Positions 29,790-39,069 of a DNA stretch of 63,864 bases are shown here, one piece after another (the first letter of the stretch is position 1; each line of letters opens with the position of its first letter). Made by a program: the position numbers and the translations under genes. The stretch lies in assembly GCA_002317135.1 (NCBI GenBank), contig DCIX01000013.1, positions 1 through 63,864 of the forward strand, read 5' to 3'. The notes under the pieces are model-generated. The model saw nothing but the letters and a program-made list of their open reading frames with translations. It was not told the origin of the DNA and did no database searches. The DNA comes from Bacteroidales bacterium UBA1715. Its GTDB lineage: Bacteria; Bacteroidota; Bacteroidia; Bacteroidales; UBA1715.

Positions 29790-32756
29790 TTATTTTTTTA
29801 TGAACTTCGTTGTTTTAACTGTTCCATCAGCAAATACAACTTGTACAGAATACAAGCCATTTGCAAAGCGATTTACATCGATTTGTGCAGATGTTTGACC
29901 AACTTCAGCAACAGTTTTTACACCAGAAACACTAATGAAACGAACATATTGAATTTCTTCTGTTGCCGAAATATTCAATACATCAGAACAAGGATTTGGA
30001 TAAACATTCATAGCAAATTCTACATCATCAACAGCTGTTTCTGTAACTTTAGAAGCTACATACGCATTGTATGCAGCTATCAAAGACTTGGTCTGAGTAT
30101 CAACAGTTGACTGAGTTGCTGAAGCATTGCTATATGTTGTATTAGCGGTCTTTAAAGCCGACTCAAGACTTGAACGGCTTGATGCAGAATATTGTCCAGC
30201 AGAAGTTCCCGCAGTTGTTGTAGCAAGAATATCTGTTGATCTATCTATAATGTCTTTCAAGCCTGCTTTGTCAACAACACTAGTGCTGATTTTCGAATTG
30301 TTGAATGCAGTAACTGCCGCATTCAATTTTGTTACCGCAGCACTCACTTCAGTTGCAGTCAAACCAACAGTGTTATATGTAGTTTGAGCAGCAGCAATAG
30401 CAGCATCCAATTCATCTTTTGCAGATTGAGGATACTGACCATTAGCAGTTCCAATCACCGCATTCTTGCTTACAGTTGTAGCCGAAGCAATTGCCTTTTG
30501 TAGAGAAGACTTATCGGCATAAGCAGCAGCTTTGAATGTTGTAATTGCTTTTGTTAATGTTGTATTTGCATTATCAACTTCTGTTTGAGTTGCTTTAGCA
30601 TTCATATTCACAGTTGCAGCAGCATCAATTGCTTTATAGAAAGTAGTAATAGCCGATTGAGGATACATATCGGTTGCAGCTGCACCATACAATGAGTTAG
30701 CCGAAGCAAGTGTTTTTTCTAAAGCAGATTTGTCTGCCGAGGAAACTGCAATAGTTTTTCCTATCAATGTCACTTCATCAATATAGAATTCGCCAGAACC
30801 TGTAACTTTCCATTGGAATTTAATTACTTCCGAATACAACTTTCCTTCATTAAAATCTGTGCTATTTCCTGCACCCCATCCAGGTCCAGTCAAATCATCC
30901 CAATTTACAGTAACTAAAGTCCAGTTAGCATGAGAAGGAACACTATAAATATGGTGACTATAATCACTTGTAGTTGGAGTTGCAACCTCTAATGTAGCTG
31001 CACTACCTTTATGATAGAATGTAATACCTGTAGAACCTGTCAAATCATACTGGTCGCCTTCTTCCAAGATATTGAATCCCATACCAGCATAATCTGTTAC
31101 ACCACTATATGTGAAATGAGCAGAATGAGCAGTTGAATTTGCTCCAACTGGTTCAATCTTATATGATTGTGTTCCTTTACCAACATATGAATACCAGGTT
31201 CCACCAAGCAAAGTTACTTCACCATTTTCACAATCAGCCAAGATAGTATTTCCCCCAGGAACATTGTTCTTTACTGTCATTTTTACAACAGAACCAAGTG
31301 CAGCATCTTGATCGCTTGTCAAATATGTACCATTATATGAAACAGCAACTGCATCACCCGACTCTACTGTGATGTTTTTCAAATTCAATGTAATTGTACT
31401 ACCAGAAACGTTCATAGAACTAATTACATTCGATTGAGCTGCACCATTCAAATACACTGTAAAACCACTATAGTTTGTTGATGAAGCCATTTTCTTAGAG
31501 CAAGTCAATGTAATAGACTTTCCATCTGTTGTTGCAGCAGAAACAACTGGAGGAGTAACTACAGCATTACCGCCATCACAATCATAGAAGTTTGCTGCAT
31601 TGCCAGACATTGTCAACATATACAAAATCTGAATTGTTTGAGCGTAATATGGACCACCTGTAGCAGTAACATTTTGAGTATAATATGAGTCTAAGTTCGA
31701 CTGACGAGTAGCATCTGTCATAAATGCACAACCAACACTACCTGTCCAAGAAACATTGCCTGCCATGCTTGTTGTTGAGATACTACTATAACCACTTCCA
31801 TTCAAGCCAGTCATGAATCCAACTGATGTAGGACTTTTAGCCCAACCCTTTGCATCTAACAAAGCAATTGTTTTAGCCATCATATTTTTACTACTTTCGT
31901 TACCAAACCATACATAATCCCAAGCTACACGCCAAGGAACACGGCAAGCATCCCAACCGAAATCATCAGCATCGCCACTATTGCCAGTACCTAGAGAACC
32001 ATCCCATTTAGCCCAGTTTGGCCATATACCGTTCTTTTGTGATTTTTCCAAATAAGTATGTGAACCAGTATAAACAGAAGCCCAATCTTTTGTCGTTGTA
32101 AATCCTAATTCATCTTGTGCTTGTTGGAACACACCAACCGAAGCAACAGTAAAATAACAAGGGTTTCCATAGTTATCCCACGCATCACCTGGTTTGAAAA
32201 CTTTTATGCCATTTTTAGTTGTAACCTCATTGTTATAAATGTTTTTCAAAATAGTTTCAGCTTCTTTTGCATAATCATAGTTTGAAGATTTTTCCCATTG
32301 TTTTGCAGCCAAACACAACGCCAAAGCAACATCCACATCGGCATCTGTTGCAGCATTTTGACCTTCCACGGAATTAAAACCATTTATCTTCCAGTGCATT
32401 AACCCTCTGCTATCGCTAAATTTTTTATAATACGCATACAACTTATCGAAACGATCTTGACATTTGGTATTTGTCTCATTTGCCATATACACATAAATCA
32501 ACATACCATACGCAATACCTTCAGAAACAGTGTATTGAGTTTGGTCAAATTTAATACGGCCAAGATTACCGCTTTCCTCATACAATGCTTTATCCCATGC
32601 CACAAATTTGCTTTGAATACTCGTATTTCTTGGAGATGTAGCCGAAATTCCATACGGATACGAATATCCTTTTTCATTCATTGGGAACGGATAGTTTTGC
32701 GATATACCTGCAAATGCCGTTACAATACAAAGAGTTAAGATTAGTAGTTTTTTCAT
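29790..32756 (-). CDS. GH8 endoglucanase with CBM11-like module, four FIVAR repeats and T9SS domain
   Basis: 988 residues, first gene of the GH8 operon. Signal peptide MKKLLILTLCIVTAFAGISQ; GH8 domain at about 21-395 (acid Glu in YTVSEGIAYGML, Asp in AATDADVDVALAL, base Asp in FGWDACRVPWRVAWDYVWF); Ig/SwmB-like domain (about 400-495; VSAATTDGKSITLTCSKKMA); CBM11-like module (497-665; MGFNILEEGDQYDLTGSTGI, then FYIDEVTLIGKT); about four FIVAR-like repeats (666-900); T9SS domain (VYPNPCSDVLNIS, ending in TTKFIKK). The module order matches the GH8 gene at 24847, with two more FIVAR units, so the three genes come from tandem duplication followed by module gain or loss. Confidence 0.9.
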   Translation of the reverse strand: MKKLLILTLCIVTAFAGISQNYPFPMNEKGYSYPYGISATSPRNTSIQSKFVAWDKALYEESGNLGRIKFDQTQYTVSEGIAYGMLIYVYMANETNTKCQDRFDKLYAYYKKFSDSRGLMHWKINGFNSVEGQNAATDADVDVALALCLAAKQWEKSSNYDYAKEAETILKNIYNNEVTTKNGIKVFKPGDAWDNYGNPCYFTVASVGVFQQAQDELGFTTTKDWASVYTGSHTYLEKSQKNGIWPNWAKWDGSLGTGNSGDADDFGWDACRVPWRVAWDYVWFGNESSKNMMAKTIALLDAKGWAKSPTSVGFMTGLNGSGYSSISTTSMAGNVSWTGSVGCAFMTDATRQSNLDSYYTQNVTATGGPYYAQTIQILYMLTMSGNAANFYDCDGGNAVVTPPVVSAATTDGKSITLTCSKKMASSTNYSGFTVYLNGAAQSNVISSMNVSGSTITLNLKNITVESGDAVAVSYNGTYLTSDQDAALGSVVKMTVKNNVPGGNTILADCENGEVTLLGGTWYSYVGKGTQSYKIEPVGANSTAHSAHFTYSGVTDYAGMGFNILEEGDQYDLTGSTGITFYHKGSAATLEVATPTTSDYSHHIYSVPSHANWTLVTVNWDDLTGPGWGAGNSTDFNEGKLYSEVIKFQWKVTGSGEFYIDEVTLIGKTIAVSSADKSALEKTLASANSLYGAAATDMYPQSAITTFYKAIDAAATVNMNAKATQTEVDNANTTLTKAITTFKAAAYADKSSLQKAIASATTVSKNAVIGTANGQYPQSAKDELDAAIAAAQTTYNTVGLTATEVSAAVTKLNAAVTAFNNSKISTSVVDKAGLKDIIDRSTDILATTTAGTSAGQYSASSRSSLESALKTANTTYSNASATQSTVDTQTKSLIAAYNAYVASKVTETAVDDVEFAMNVYPNPCSDVLNISATEEIQYVRFISVSGVKTVAEVGQTSAQIDVNRFANGLYSVQVVFADGTVKTTKFIKK

Positions 32757-32795
32757 TTTCTTGTTTTTAGTTAAATTCTTCTTTTATATGACAGG

Positions 32796-32803
32796 CAAAG
32801 ATA
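32796..32803 (-). promoter_or_regulatory. -7 box of the GH8 operon
   Basis: On the minus strand TATCTTTG matches TAnnTTTG 40 bp upstream of the start codon. A TCG stands 19 bp upstream where TTG would be expected. Confidence 0.5.
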
Positions 32804-32858
32804 TAAAAACCCGATGTTTTAACGAGTTTTTATCAATGGTTTTATTCAAAAAATCAAA

Positions 32859-32888
32859 GAGGCTATTCCAAATAAATGAAATAGCCTC
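32859..32888 (-). terminator. terminator of the SPFH gene
   Basis: Arms GAGGCTATT and AATAGCCTC enclose a 12-nt loop and are followed on the minus strand by TTTGATTTTTT, 24 bp after the stop codon of the SPFH gene. Confidence 0.8.
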
Positions 32889-32911
32889 TCGACAAATTTA
32901 TGTGTGTAATC

Positions 32912-33730
32912 TTATTTATCGGAGTTTAAAATCAATGGAAGACCATTTCCACCACCACCGACAATAACTGTTTTTGAATTTGGCGACTTGCTCAATTCCA
33001 AAGTTGCCTCAATACCACGCATCTTCAACAAACTTGGTGTCAAACTATTGTTGATGATATTGTTTGCACGAGCCTCACCTTCTGCTGCAATTCTCTTTCT
33101 TTCTGCTTCAGATTTTTCCTTGTCCAAGCGGAATTGATATGCAAGAGCTTCTTGTTCTTGTTTCAATTTGTTTTCAATAGCTTGACGAATATCTTGTGGC
33201 AAGTTAATAGAACGAATAAGCAATGCTTTCATTTCTATATGGTTGTCACGTAATTTCTTACCTGCTTCGTCAATAATTGTTTGTTCTACTTCGGAACGTT
33301 TTGTAGAATAAATTTCTTCGGCAGAATAACGACCTGCAACTTGCCGAACAGACGAACGAACTTCTGGAATCACCAAAAGATTTGCATAGTCGGTACGGAA
33401 TTGTTCGTACAAGAAACCGACACTATTATAGATTGGATAAAAACGAACAGTGATTTCAATATTGATTGAAAGTCCATTTTTATCAAGCACATCCATAGTT
33501 TCTTCTATCTTTTGTTCTGCTACATTGAACACATACATATCGTTCCAAGGAGCAATAATGTGGAAACCTGGTTCGTACACATTTTCTTTATCCAAACCTG
33601 TTGTAAACTGACGGAAAATCACACCACGTTCTGTTGCTTCCAACTTAATAAACATACTATTGCCGAATGCAATAAGAAAGAATACTGCGATAATTCCGAT
33701 AACGATTAGTTTTTGGTATTTACCTTTCAT
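32912..33730 (-). CDS. prohibitin-like SPFH domain membrane protein
   Basis: 272 residues. One N-terminal membrane helix (about 8-26, LIVIGIIAVFFLIAFGNSMF) is followed by an SPFH/band 7 domain (ERGVIFRQFTTG, EPGFHIIAPWNDMYVFNV, FYPIYNSVGFLYEQF, EEIYSTKRSEVEQTI) and a charged coiled coil (about 185-225, KLKQEQEALAYQFRLDKEK). This is the prohibitin rather than the HflK/HflC pattern. Such proteins form large membrane rings that scaffold membrane domains or control FtsH-type proteases; the partner here is unknown. The -7 box TATCTTTG at 33752-33759 suggests its own promoter, although the nitroreductase gene is only 89 bp upstream. Confidence 0.87.
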   Translation of the reverse strand: MKGKYQKLIVIGIIAVFFLIAFGNSMFIKLEATERGVIFRQFTTGLDKENVYEPGFHIIAPWNDMYVFNVAEQKIEETMDVLDKNGLSINIEITVRFYPIYNSVGFLYEQFRTDYANLLVIPEVRSSVRQVAGRYSAEEIYSTKRSEVEQTIIDEAGKKLRDNHIEMKALLIRSINLPQDIRQAIENKLKQEQEALAYQFRLDKEKSEAERKRIAAEGEARANNIINNSLTPSLLKMRGIEATLELSKSPNSKTVIVGGGGNGLPLILNSDK

Positions 33731-33751
33731 AATTTCTATTTTATATTTTCA

Positions 33752-33759
33752 CAAAGATA
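33752..33759 (-). promoter_or_regulatory. -7 box of the SPFH gene
   Basis: On the minus strand TATCTTTG matches TAnnTTTG, 22 bp upstream of the start codon. No convincing -33 element is visible. Confidence 0.45.
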
Positions 33760-33819
33760 ACAATATCTTTATAACATTTTTATTTAAATCTACAATTATA
33801 CAAAAACACAAGACAAGCA

Positions 33820-34347
33820 TTAAAATGTCTCCTTATGTATTCTTTCTAATTGCAGACGAGTCAAATCAAATGGTTTACGTTCTTCTTCTTTGTAACCAAT
33901 GGCAATAACAGAAAGTACTTCCATATTTTCAGGAATATTCAAGGCTTTTTTAAGCACATCGCCAGCAGGTTCTCCATCTTCTTTACCACGACGACGGATT
34001 TGTACCCAACAACTACCCAAGCCAAGGTCTTCTGCCGCCAAATGCAAATATGTTGATGCAATCGAAGCATCTTCAATCCACACATCACTTTTTTGTGGAT
34101 CAGCTATAACAACAACAGCCAATGGTGCATCCTTTACAAAGGCAGCGCCCATTTGTTTACAAGTAGAAATCGTTTCCAACATAGCTTTATCTTCAACGAA
34201 GATAAATTCCCACGGATTTGCACGCTTACTTGCTGGACTCATAAGAACAATTTTCTGCAATTGTTCTTGAATTTCCTGTGGAACGGCATCAGTCTTGAAC
34301 TTTCTCGTGCTTCGACGAGTTTGTGCTAATTCAAAAAATGTTTTCAT
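33820..34347 (-). CDS. nitroreductase family flavoprotein
   Basis: 175 residues with the family pattern: FMN-phosphate-contacting ARG cluster in QTRRSTRKF near the N-terminus, SPASKRANPWEFIFVED, a central helix DASIASTYLHLAAEDLGLGS with CWVQIRRRG, and a late VIAIGYKEEERKPF. Such proteins are FMN-dependent NAD(P)H oxidoreductases, usually dimers; the substrate cannot be read from the sequence. It starts 7 bp after the MetS-like small gene, so it is probably the third gene of the symporter operon. Confidence 0.88.
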   Translation of the reverse strand: MKTFFELAQTRRSTRKFKTDAVPQEIQEQLQKIVLMSPASKRANPWEFIFVEDKAMLETISTCKQMGAAFVKDAPLAVVVIADPQKSDVWIEDASIASTYLHLAAEDLGLGSCWVQIRRRGKEDGEPAGDVLKKALNIPENMEVLSVIAIGYKEEERKPFDLTRLQLERIHKETF

Positions 34348-34354
34348 ACTTCTC

Positions 34355-34456
34355 TTATTTATTCTTCTTTTTCAAAATTCTATAATACAAATAAACAGTT
34401 ACAAGTGTTACAACAACTTGTACCGAAATCATTATGCTAAGCGCTATTGTTGACAT
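34355..34456 (-). CDS. MetS-like small subunit of the sodium symporter (33 residues)
   Basis: A short reading frame, ATG at 34454-34456 to TAA at 34355-34357. The product starts MSTIALSIMISVQVV and is one membrane helix ending in a basic tail (RILKKKNK). It overlaps the 3' end of the symporter gene by 13 bp and has a Shine-Dalgarno-like AGGAG 8 bp before the ATG, rare in this phylum. Small one-helix subunits of this size and build (MetS family) are known next to neurotransmitter:sodium symporters, as in the MetPS methionine transporter. Identity is inferred from position, size and topology. Confidence 0.75.
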   Translation of the reverse strand: MSTIALSIMISVQVVVTLVTVYLYYRILKKKNK

Positions 34457-36240
34457 TCTGTTTTCTCCTCAAAATTATGTGGTTTTGCTTTATAAATCAA
34501 GACACAAAGTAATCCTAAAAATATAAGCAAACCAATTCTACACATATCGACATAAAATACGGAATTTACCACTTTTGCCTTATACAAAGGTGCAGCAAAC
34601 GAGACTTCCTCATCAACAGATACAAGAACTTCAGCACCTTCTGGAAGTGCATATTCCTTACCTTCAATTTCAATTATTGATTCGGAAATCTGTTTTACAA
34701 CGCCTTCATTTTCCGCATAAAACTCATCGGCAAACCAAGTTTTATTTGGACCGACATTCTGATGGCGCAATTCACCAATTATACTTGAATTATCAAGTTC
34801 CCATCCCTTAAAGCTCAATAATGACCAATCATCATCTTTGGGTTTAATAAGCGATGCTACAAATATGATTATCAACATTGTAGGAGTAACGAATCGCAAG
34901 ATGAAACGGAAAACTCTTGGCAATTGCATATCTGCATTCTGATGAATCATCTCCCAACCTTTATCTACACCCATAACCCACGAAAAGGCAATAGCTTCGA
35001 GCATAGCAAAGAAGAACAACGAAACTGTTCCACCCCAAAAATCATATTGATCAAAGACTCCTTTATCGAAGAATAAAATACATGGTAAAGACATAGCAAG
35101 TATCACTATTCCAAGAAAATACGATGTTTTCTTTTGTGACCAATCATAATTATTTGAAAGAAATGCCACAAACGGTTGTGCGATAGAAAGTGTAGATGTG
35201 ATTGCCGCAAAAAACAATAATCCAAAGAACGAAAACCCTGCCAAAGCAGACAAAACTGGTCCCCATTGTCCGAATAAATATGGCATAGTTCTAAATCCAA
35301 GACCAAACCCGCCAAATTGTGTCAATTCTATAACTCTATCTATACCAAAGTAACCTATTGCAATTGGGATGATAATGGCACTTCCGAGTACGATTTCCGT
35401 AAATTCATTCGTAAATGCCGCAGTCATTGAACTCAACGCAATGTCATCTTTCTCTTTCAAATACGAAGCATATGTTTGAATTGCACCCATTCCCAACGAA
35501 AGCGTAAAGAACACTTGACCAGCTGCCGAAAGCCATACTTTCGGGTTCAACAAAGAATCGAAGTCTGGTGTCCATAAGAAATTAAGGGCAACAACGCTGT
35601 CAAACGAAGCACCTTGTACGCCCGCTTTCATTGTATAGGCCTTGTATACCAAGAAAAGACCAAAGAACAACAATAATGGCATTGTTACCTTTGCCGCACG
35701 CTCAATACCTTTTGCAATTCCGTGACTTAGAATAAAAACATTCAAGAAAAGACAAAGGATAAAACACAAGAATGTATCGTATGGAATACCCGATGTTGAT
35801 GTTCCTAAATCCAAATATGAATCAAAGAACGATGAGATTTCCATTTCCGTTAGATCGTTAAAAGTTCCAACAACAGAATGGATTGCATACGAAAGTATCC
35901 AACTTTCTATATAACAATAATATGAACATATTATGATACTAGAAAACAATCCCAAAGAACCTGCATAACGCCAAAATTTATTTTTGTTTAATGTCTGCAT
36001 AATTGTTGGCGGAGAATGTCTGCCGAACTTTCCACCAAATTTTCCTGTTGACCATTCTATCATTACCAATGGAAGACCAAGAAGGACGAATGATATCAAA
36101 TATGGAATAATAAATGCACCGCCACCATTTTGGACAGCTTGTATAGGGAATCGCAAGAAATTACCAAGGCCCACGGCACTACCAGCCATTGCCAAAATCA
36201 AACCAATTCTTGAACCCCACACTTGTTCTGTTTGAGCCAT
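34444..36240 (-). CDS. neurotransmitter:sodium symporter (NSS/SNF family)
   Basis: 598 residues with the LeuT-type pattern: WGSRIGLILAMAGSAVGLGNFLRFP (unwound TM1 with sodium-site residues), GGGAFIIPYLISFVLLGLP in TM2, a TM3 region CSYYCYIESWILSY, and late TM6-TM8 segments (SLGMGAIQTYASY; FSFFGLLFFAAITS). About 12 membrane helices are visible. It imports an amino acid or amine with sodium; by analogy with MetP, methionine or another hydrophobic amino acid is possible. Between the last two helices it has a soluble insertion of about 100 residues (about 470-570) that looks like a small beta-rich domain, unusual for the family. The MetS-like gene overlaps its 3' end. Confidence 0.93.
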   Translation of the reverse strand: MAQTEQVWGSRIGLILAMAGSAVGLGNFLRFPIQAVQNGGGAFIIPYLISFVLLGLPLVMIEWSTGKFGGKFGRHSPPTIMQTLNKNKFWRYAGSLGLFSSIIICSYYCYIESWILSYAIHSVVGTFNDLTEMEISSFFDSYLDLGTSTSGIPYDTFLCFILCLFLNVFILSHGIAKGIERAAKVTMPLLLFFGLFLVYKAYTMKAGVQGASFDSVVALNFLWTPDFDSLLNPKVWLSAAGQVFFTLSLGMGAIQTYASYLKEKDDIALSSMTAAFTNEFTEIVLGSAIIIPIAIGYFGIDRVIELTQFGGFGLGFRTMPYLFGQWGPVLSALAGFSFFGLLFFAAITSTLSIAQPFVAFLSNNYDWSQKKTSYFLGIVILAMSLPCILFFDKGVFDQYDFWGGTVSLFFFAMLEAIAFSWVMGVDKGWEMIHQNADMQLPRVFRFILRFVTPTMLIIIFVASLIKPKDDDWSLLSFKGWELDNSSIIGELRHQNVGPNKTWFADEFYAENEGVVKQISESIIEIEGKEYALPEGAEVLVSVDEEVSFAAPLYKAKVVNSVFYVDMCRIGLLIFLGLLCVLIYKAKPHNFEEKTECQQ

Positions 36241-36257
36241 AAATCAATAATTCTTGC

Positions 36258-36265
36258 CAAAAATA
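36258..36265 (-). promoter_or_regulatory. -7 box of the symporter operon
   Basis: On the minus strand TATTTTTG matches TAnnTTTG 18 bp upstream of the symporter start codon. Confidence 0.45.
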
Positions 36266-36308
36266 CAAATTTTTCTTTTGCAATTTATTGTATTCCAGTT
36301 AGGCAAAC

Positions 36309-38999
36309 CTATTCCACTACAATCGCATACGATTGATTACCGACTTTTACAAAATATATTCCGTCAACTGGAATATCGTAGCTCAATATACCATCCGTAT
36401 TGTTTGCAGATGTGTGCGAGATGACTTTACCAGTATTGTCATAAATAGCAACATCTCTTCCATCGGCATTCTTTACATAAATTGTATGTCCAATTGCATA
36501 AACAATAACATTTTCTTCAATATCAAACACCGCAACAGTTTGATTTTCTGCCTCAGCAATATTTGAAATAGCAAGAGTAAATGGACCAGATTCGGCTTTC
36601 ATAAACTGTGTTTGGGGATCAACCTCTTCTGGCAATTTAATTGCTACAAAATACGACAATGTATGTTCAGCAGGATTCTTATCTGTGTACGATGTTACAT
36701 TTGCTGGTAATGTTGCAATTGTGTCTATTACTATTCTATCAAGAACTTTGTATTTTCTATACACAATAAACGTTGAGAAGTCTAAACCTTCGTATTTATC
36801 CCAGATTAAGTTATTTTCACCGGAACCTTCAATTCCCGCATTTTTAGTCAAATGCATTGTTTTATGATGATTACTTTTTTCTGTTTCGTTACCACAAATA
36901 TCGGTTGCAGAGATTTTATATCTCCATGCTCGCACCATAGGATCTGCATCTTCATCTTCGAAAATACTTATATCATCGTACGATACCGTTGCAATTGAAT
37001 CATAGACATTTACTTGGTCATACTCTCTATAAATAGTATAGTAATCAATCAAATCTGTGTCTTGCTTTAACCATACAACTAGATTTTTCCCAGTTTCCTC
37101 GCTTACCGTTACTAACGAGATTTCAGGTCGTTTCGGTACAATATTTCTAACTTCTGCTTCTACCTCAGTACTACAGTTATTTTCATCTGTTACTGTCAAT
37201 GTATACACACCATTGGAAACAGCAAGCAAATCCTCTGTCTCTGCATCAGTATTCCATTTATACGAAACATTTTCCTTATCCACACTGACAAATATTGCCC
37301 CAGTTGGTTGATTACAACGAGAATCACGAACAGAATCAATAGTAACTTTCATTGCAAGTTTATTCTTTACTGTATCTGCAATTGTTATAGAACAACCATT
37401 TGGCTTTGTCACGACCACAGAATAGACTCCTGCAAATATATTTTCAAGATATGAAGTTGTTTCTCCCGTATTCCATTCGTACGAGTAGTCTATTTCATCA
37501 CTATTGGCAACATTTACACGAATTGAGCCATCTGCATTGCCAACACAACTTGCTTCAATTTTTTCAAACAGTGGTTCCATACCACATTGATTACATGTAT
37601 CACAGAACCAAGCTGCAATAAGCTTTATTTCACCATATTCTGTATTTCCAATCTCCGTTATGTACTCCTTAAAACCTTCTTTTGTCCAAGCAAGAAGATA
37701 ATATCCATCAAGAAATACATCGGCATTTGTCAATAAAGATGTTGGGTATCCATACACATAATAGCCTGTCGTTGATGAATAATTGCTGTTATTCATATAA
37801 CCACCAGCAAGATTATATACAATTGGATACTTGTTGTTGATTACAAATGTATTGTTAGAAAAACTAGTTGATGACACTGCATTCGCTACATTTCCATTGA
37901 TATCTGTAACATATTTATTGTCAAAACTTTGAAGTGATATTCCTGTAAGTTGTTTCTGAGATTCATTCAAATCAACTTTACCCTTAAACATAAGGGTATT
38001 CGTACCACTTCCATCAAAATAAGCCAACGAATATTCATTATTAGCAATTCGTACCTTTGCATATAACTTTTCAGCATCAGAAGAAGAAACTTTCACCAAC
38101 TCATCAAACTTCATAGAAATACAAATTTCTTCCCCAGATATATATGGTTGTTCTGTATTTACATACATATTCTTTACACTTGGCGATGTTACATCATACG
38201 CACTCACATTTGCACTAAGTGTTCCGACCCAATAGTCATTACTTCCACTTCCATGACAATTAAATCCAAAAGTTATATCGGTATAGTTTGAATAAAATGT
38301 ATACGATTTCCCATCAAAAACATATTGTGCCCAACCCGAACCAGGCAAGTCTATGTCACGATCGTAATATTCAGTATAAGAAGAACCAATATGATATCCC
38401 ATCCAAACATCACACCAACCATCATTAATTTCCTTCATATCTATGGTAAAATACACCGACAACTTTGTCTTTTGACCGGTTGCACTAATATACTCATACC
38501 CATTTGATGGAAGCGTTGTTCTCATAAAACTAGGTAGATCATAGTTAAATGTTCTATGACCAGAAATTCTAGTATCGCCAGAATTGATTTTCACATATCC
38601 ACTAGAATAAAAAGATGTAGACGAATATGACCTTGCATAATCCACTGCTATTGGCGAAAATGTATGCTCCGATTCATATCTATATGTGTCTTTTTTCCAG
38701 GATTCCACATAGAATTTACGATTGGTTGACCTATATACCCACGAATCCATTCCTTTGGCAGTATACACCGGAATCTCTATCTGATGCTCAGTTTCCCCCT
38801 CGGCGAATGTGTATTCACCCGACACATTGGAAAAATGTATCCCCGCAATAGCAGAACCAGAAACAGTACGATATGCGTATGTTTCCTGACCTTCTCCCGA
38901 TGGTCGAGAAAGGGTAAAAGTAATACTGTCAGCAAATAAATTTACTGAAAAACAAACACTTACAAAAAGAAAAAACAGATTTCTTAAAATATTTCCCAT
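36309..38999 (-). CDS. secreted T9SS surface protein with Calx-beta, SprB-like and fibronectin-like modules
   Basis: 896 residues from MGNILRNLFFLFVSVCFSVN (signal peptide; cleavage after LFA); 10 residues before it are discarded. An N-terminal Calx-beta-like domain (about 22-75; FTLSRPSGEGQETYAY, GEYTFAEGETEHQIEIPV) is followed by a beta-rich region of unknown type with another sandwich (about 80-420). Then come a short cysteine cluster (CDTCNQCG), two SprB-like repeats (CVGNADGSIRVNV and CNQPTGAIFVSV, each ending in GVYxxxVT), fibronectin III-like segments, and a T9SS domain (IAIYDNTGKVIS-like, ending in GIYFVKVGNQSYAIVVE). It is probably an adhesin or matrix protein; no enzyme motif is visible. 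It lies downstream of infB beyond a palindrome and is probably a separate unit. Confidence 0.8.
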   Translation of the reverse strand: MGNILRNLFFLFVSVCFSVNLFADSITFTLSRPSGEGQETYAYRTVSGSAIAGIHFSNVSGEYTFAEGETEHQIEIPVYTAKGMDSWVYRSTNRKFYVESWKKDTYRYESEHTFSPIAVDYARSYSSTSFYSSGYVKINSGDTRISGHRTFNYDLPSFMRTTLPSNGYEYISATGQKTKLSVYFTIDMKEINDGWCDVWMGYHIGSSYTEYYDRDIDLPGSGWAQYVFDGKSYTFYSNYTDITFGFNCHGSGSNDYWVGTLSANVSAYDVTSPSVKNMYVNTEQPYISGEEICISMKFDELVKVSSSDAEKLYAKVRIANNEYSLAYFDGSGTNTLMFKGKVDLNESQKQLTGISLQSFDNKYVTDINGNVANAVSSTSFSNNTFVINNKYPIVYNLAGGYMNNSNYSSTTGYYVYGYPTSLLTNADVFLDGYYLLAWTKEGFKEYITEIGNTEYGEIKLIAAWFCDTCNQCGMEPLFEKIEASCVGNADGSIRVNVANSDEIDYSYEWNTGETTSYLENIFAGVYSVVVTKPNGCSITIADTVKNKLAMKVTIDSVRDSRCNQPTGAIFVSVDKENVSYKWNTDAETEDLLAVSNGVYTLTVTDENNCSTEVEAEVRNIVPKRPEISLVTVSEETGKNLVVWLKQDTDLIDYYTIYREYDQVNVYDSIATVSYDDISIFEDEDADPMVRAWRYKISATDICGNETEKSNHHKTMHLTKNAGIEGSGENNLIWDKYEGLDFSTFIVYRKYKVLDRIVIDTIATLPANVTSYTDKNPAEHTLSYFVAIKLPEEVDPQTQFMKAESGPFTLAISNIAEAENQTVAVFDIEENVIVYAIGHTIYVKNADGRDVAIYDNTGKVISHTSANNTDGILSYDIPVDGIYFVKVGNQSYAIVVE

Positions 39000-39015
39000 T
39001 ATCTGTAAATTAAAA

Positions 39016-39041
39016 TAGAGACGCAACAAATCGCGTCTCTA
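39016..39041. terminator. GAGACGC palindrome after infB, likely terminator
   Basis: Arms TAGAGACGC and GCGTCTCTA (9 bp, perfect) enclose an 8-nt loop; on the minus strand the second arm is followed by TTTTAATTT. It lies 29 bp after infB. The arm sequence matches the degenerate palindrome near 9660, so it may be a dispersed repeat that also ends transcription. Confidence 0.6.
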
Positions 39042-39069
39042 CACTATTAAAATCTATGAAAAAGGATTT

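Noticed and set aside
12626..32756. A classical polysaccharide-utilisation locus with SusC/SusD
   Set aside because: No TonB-dependent receptor or SusD-like lipoprotein and no sensor-regulator gene lies among the enzymes.
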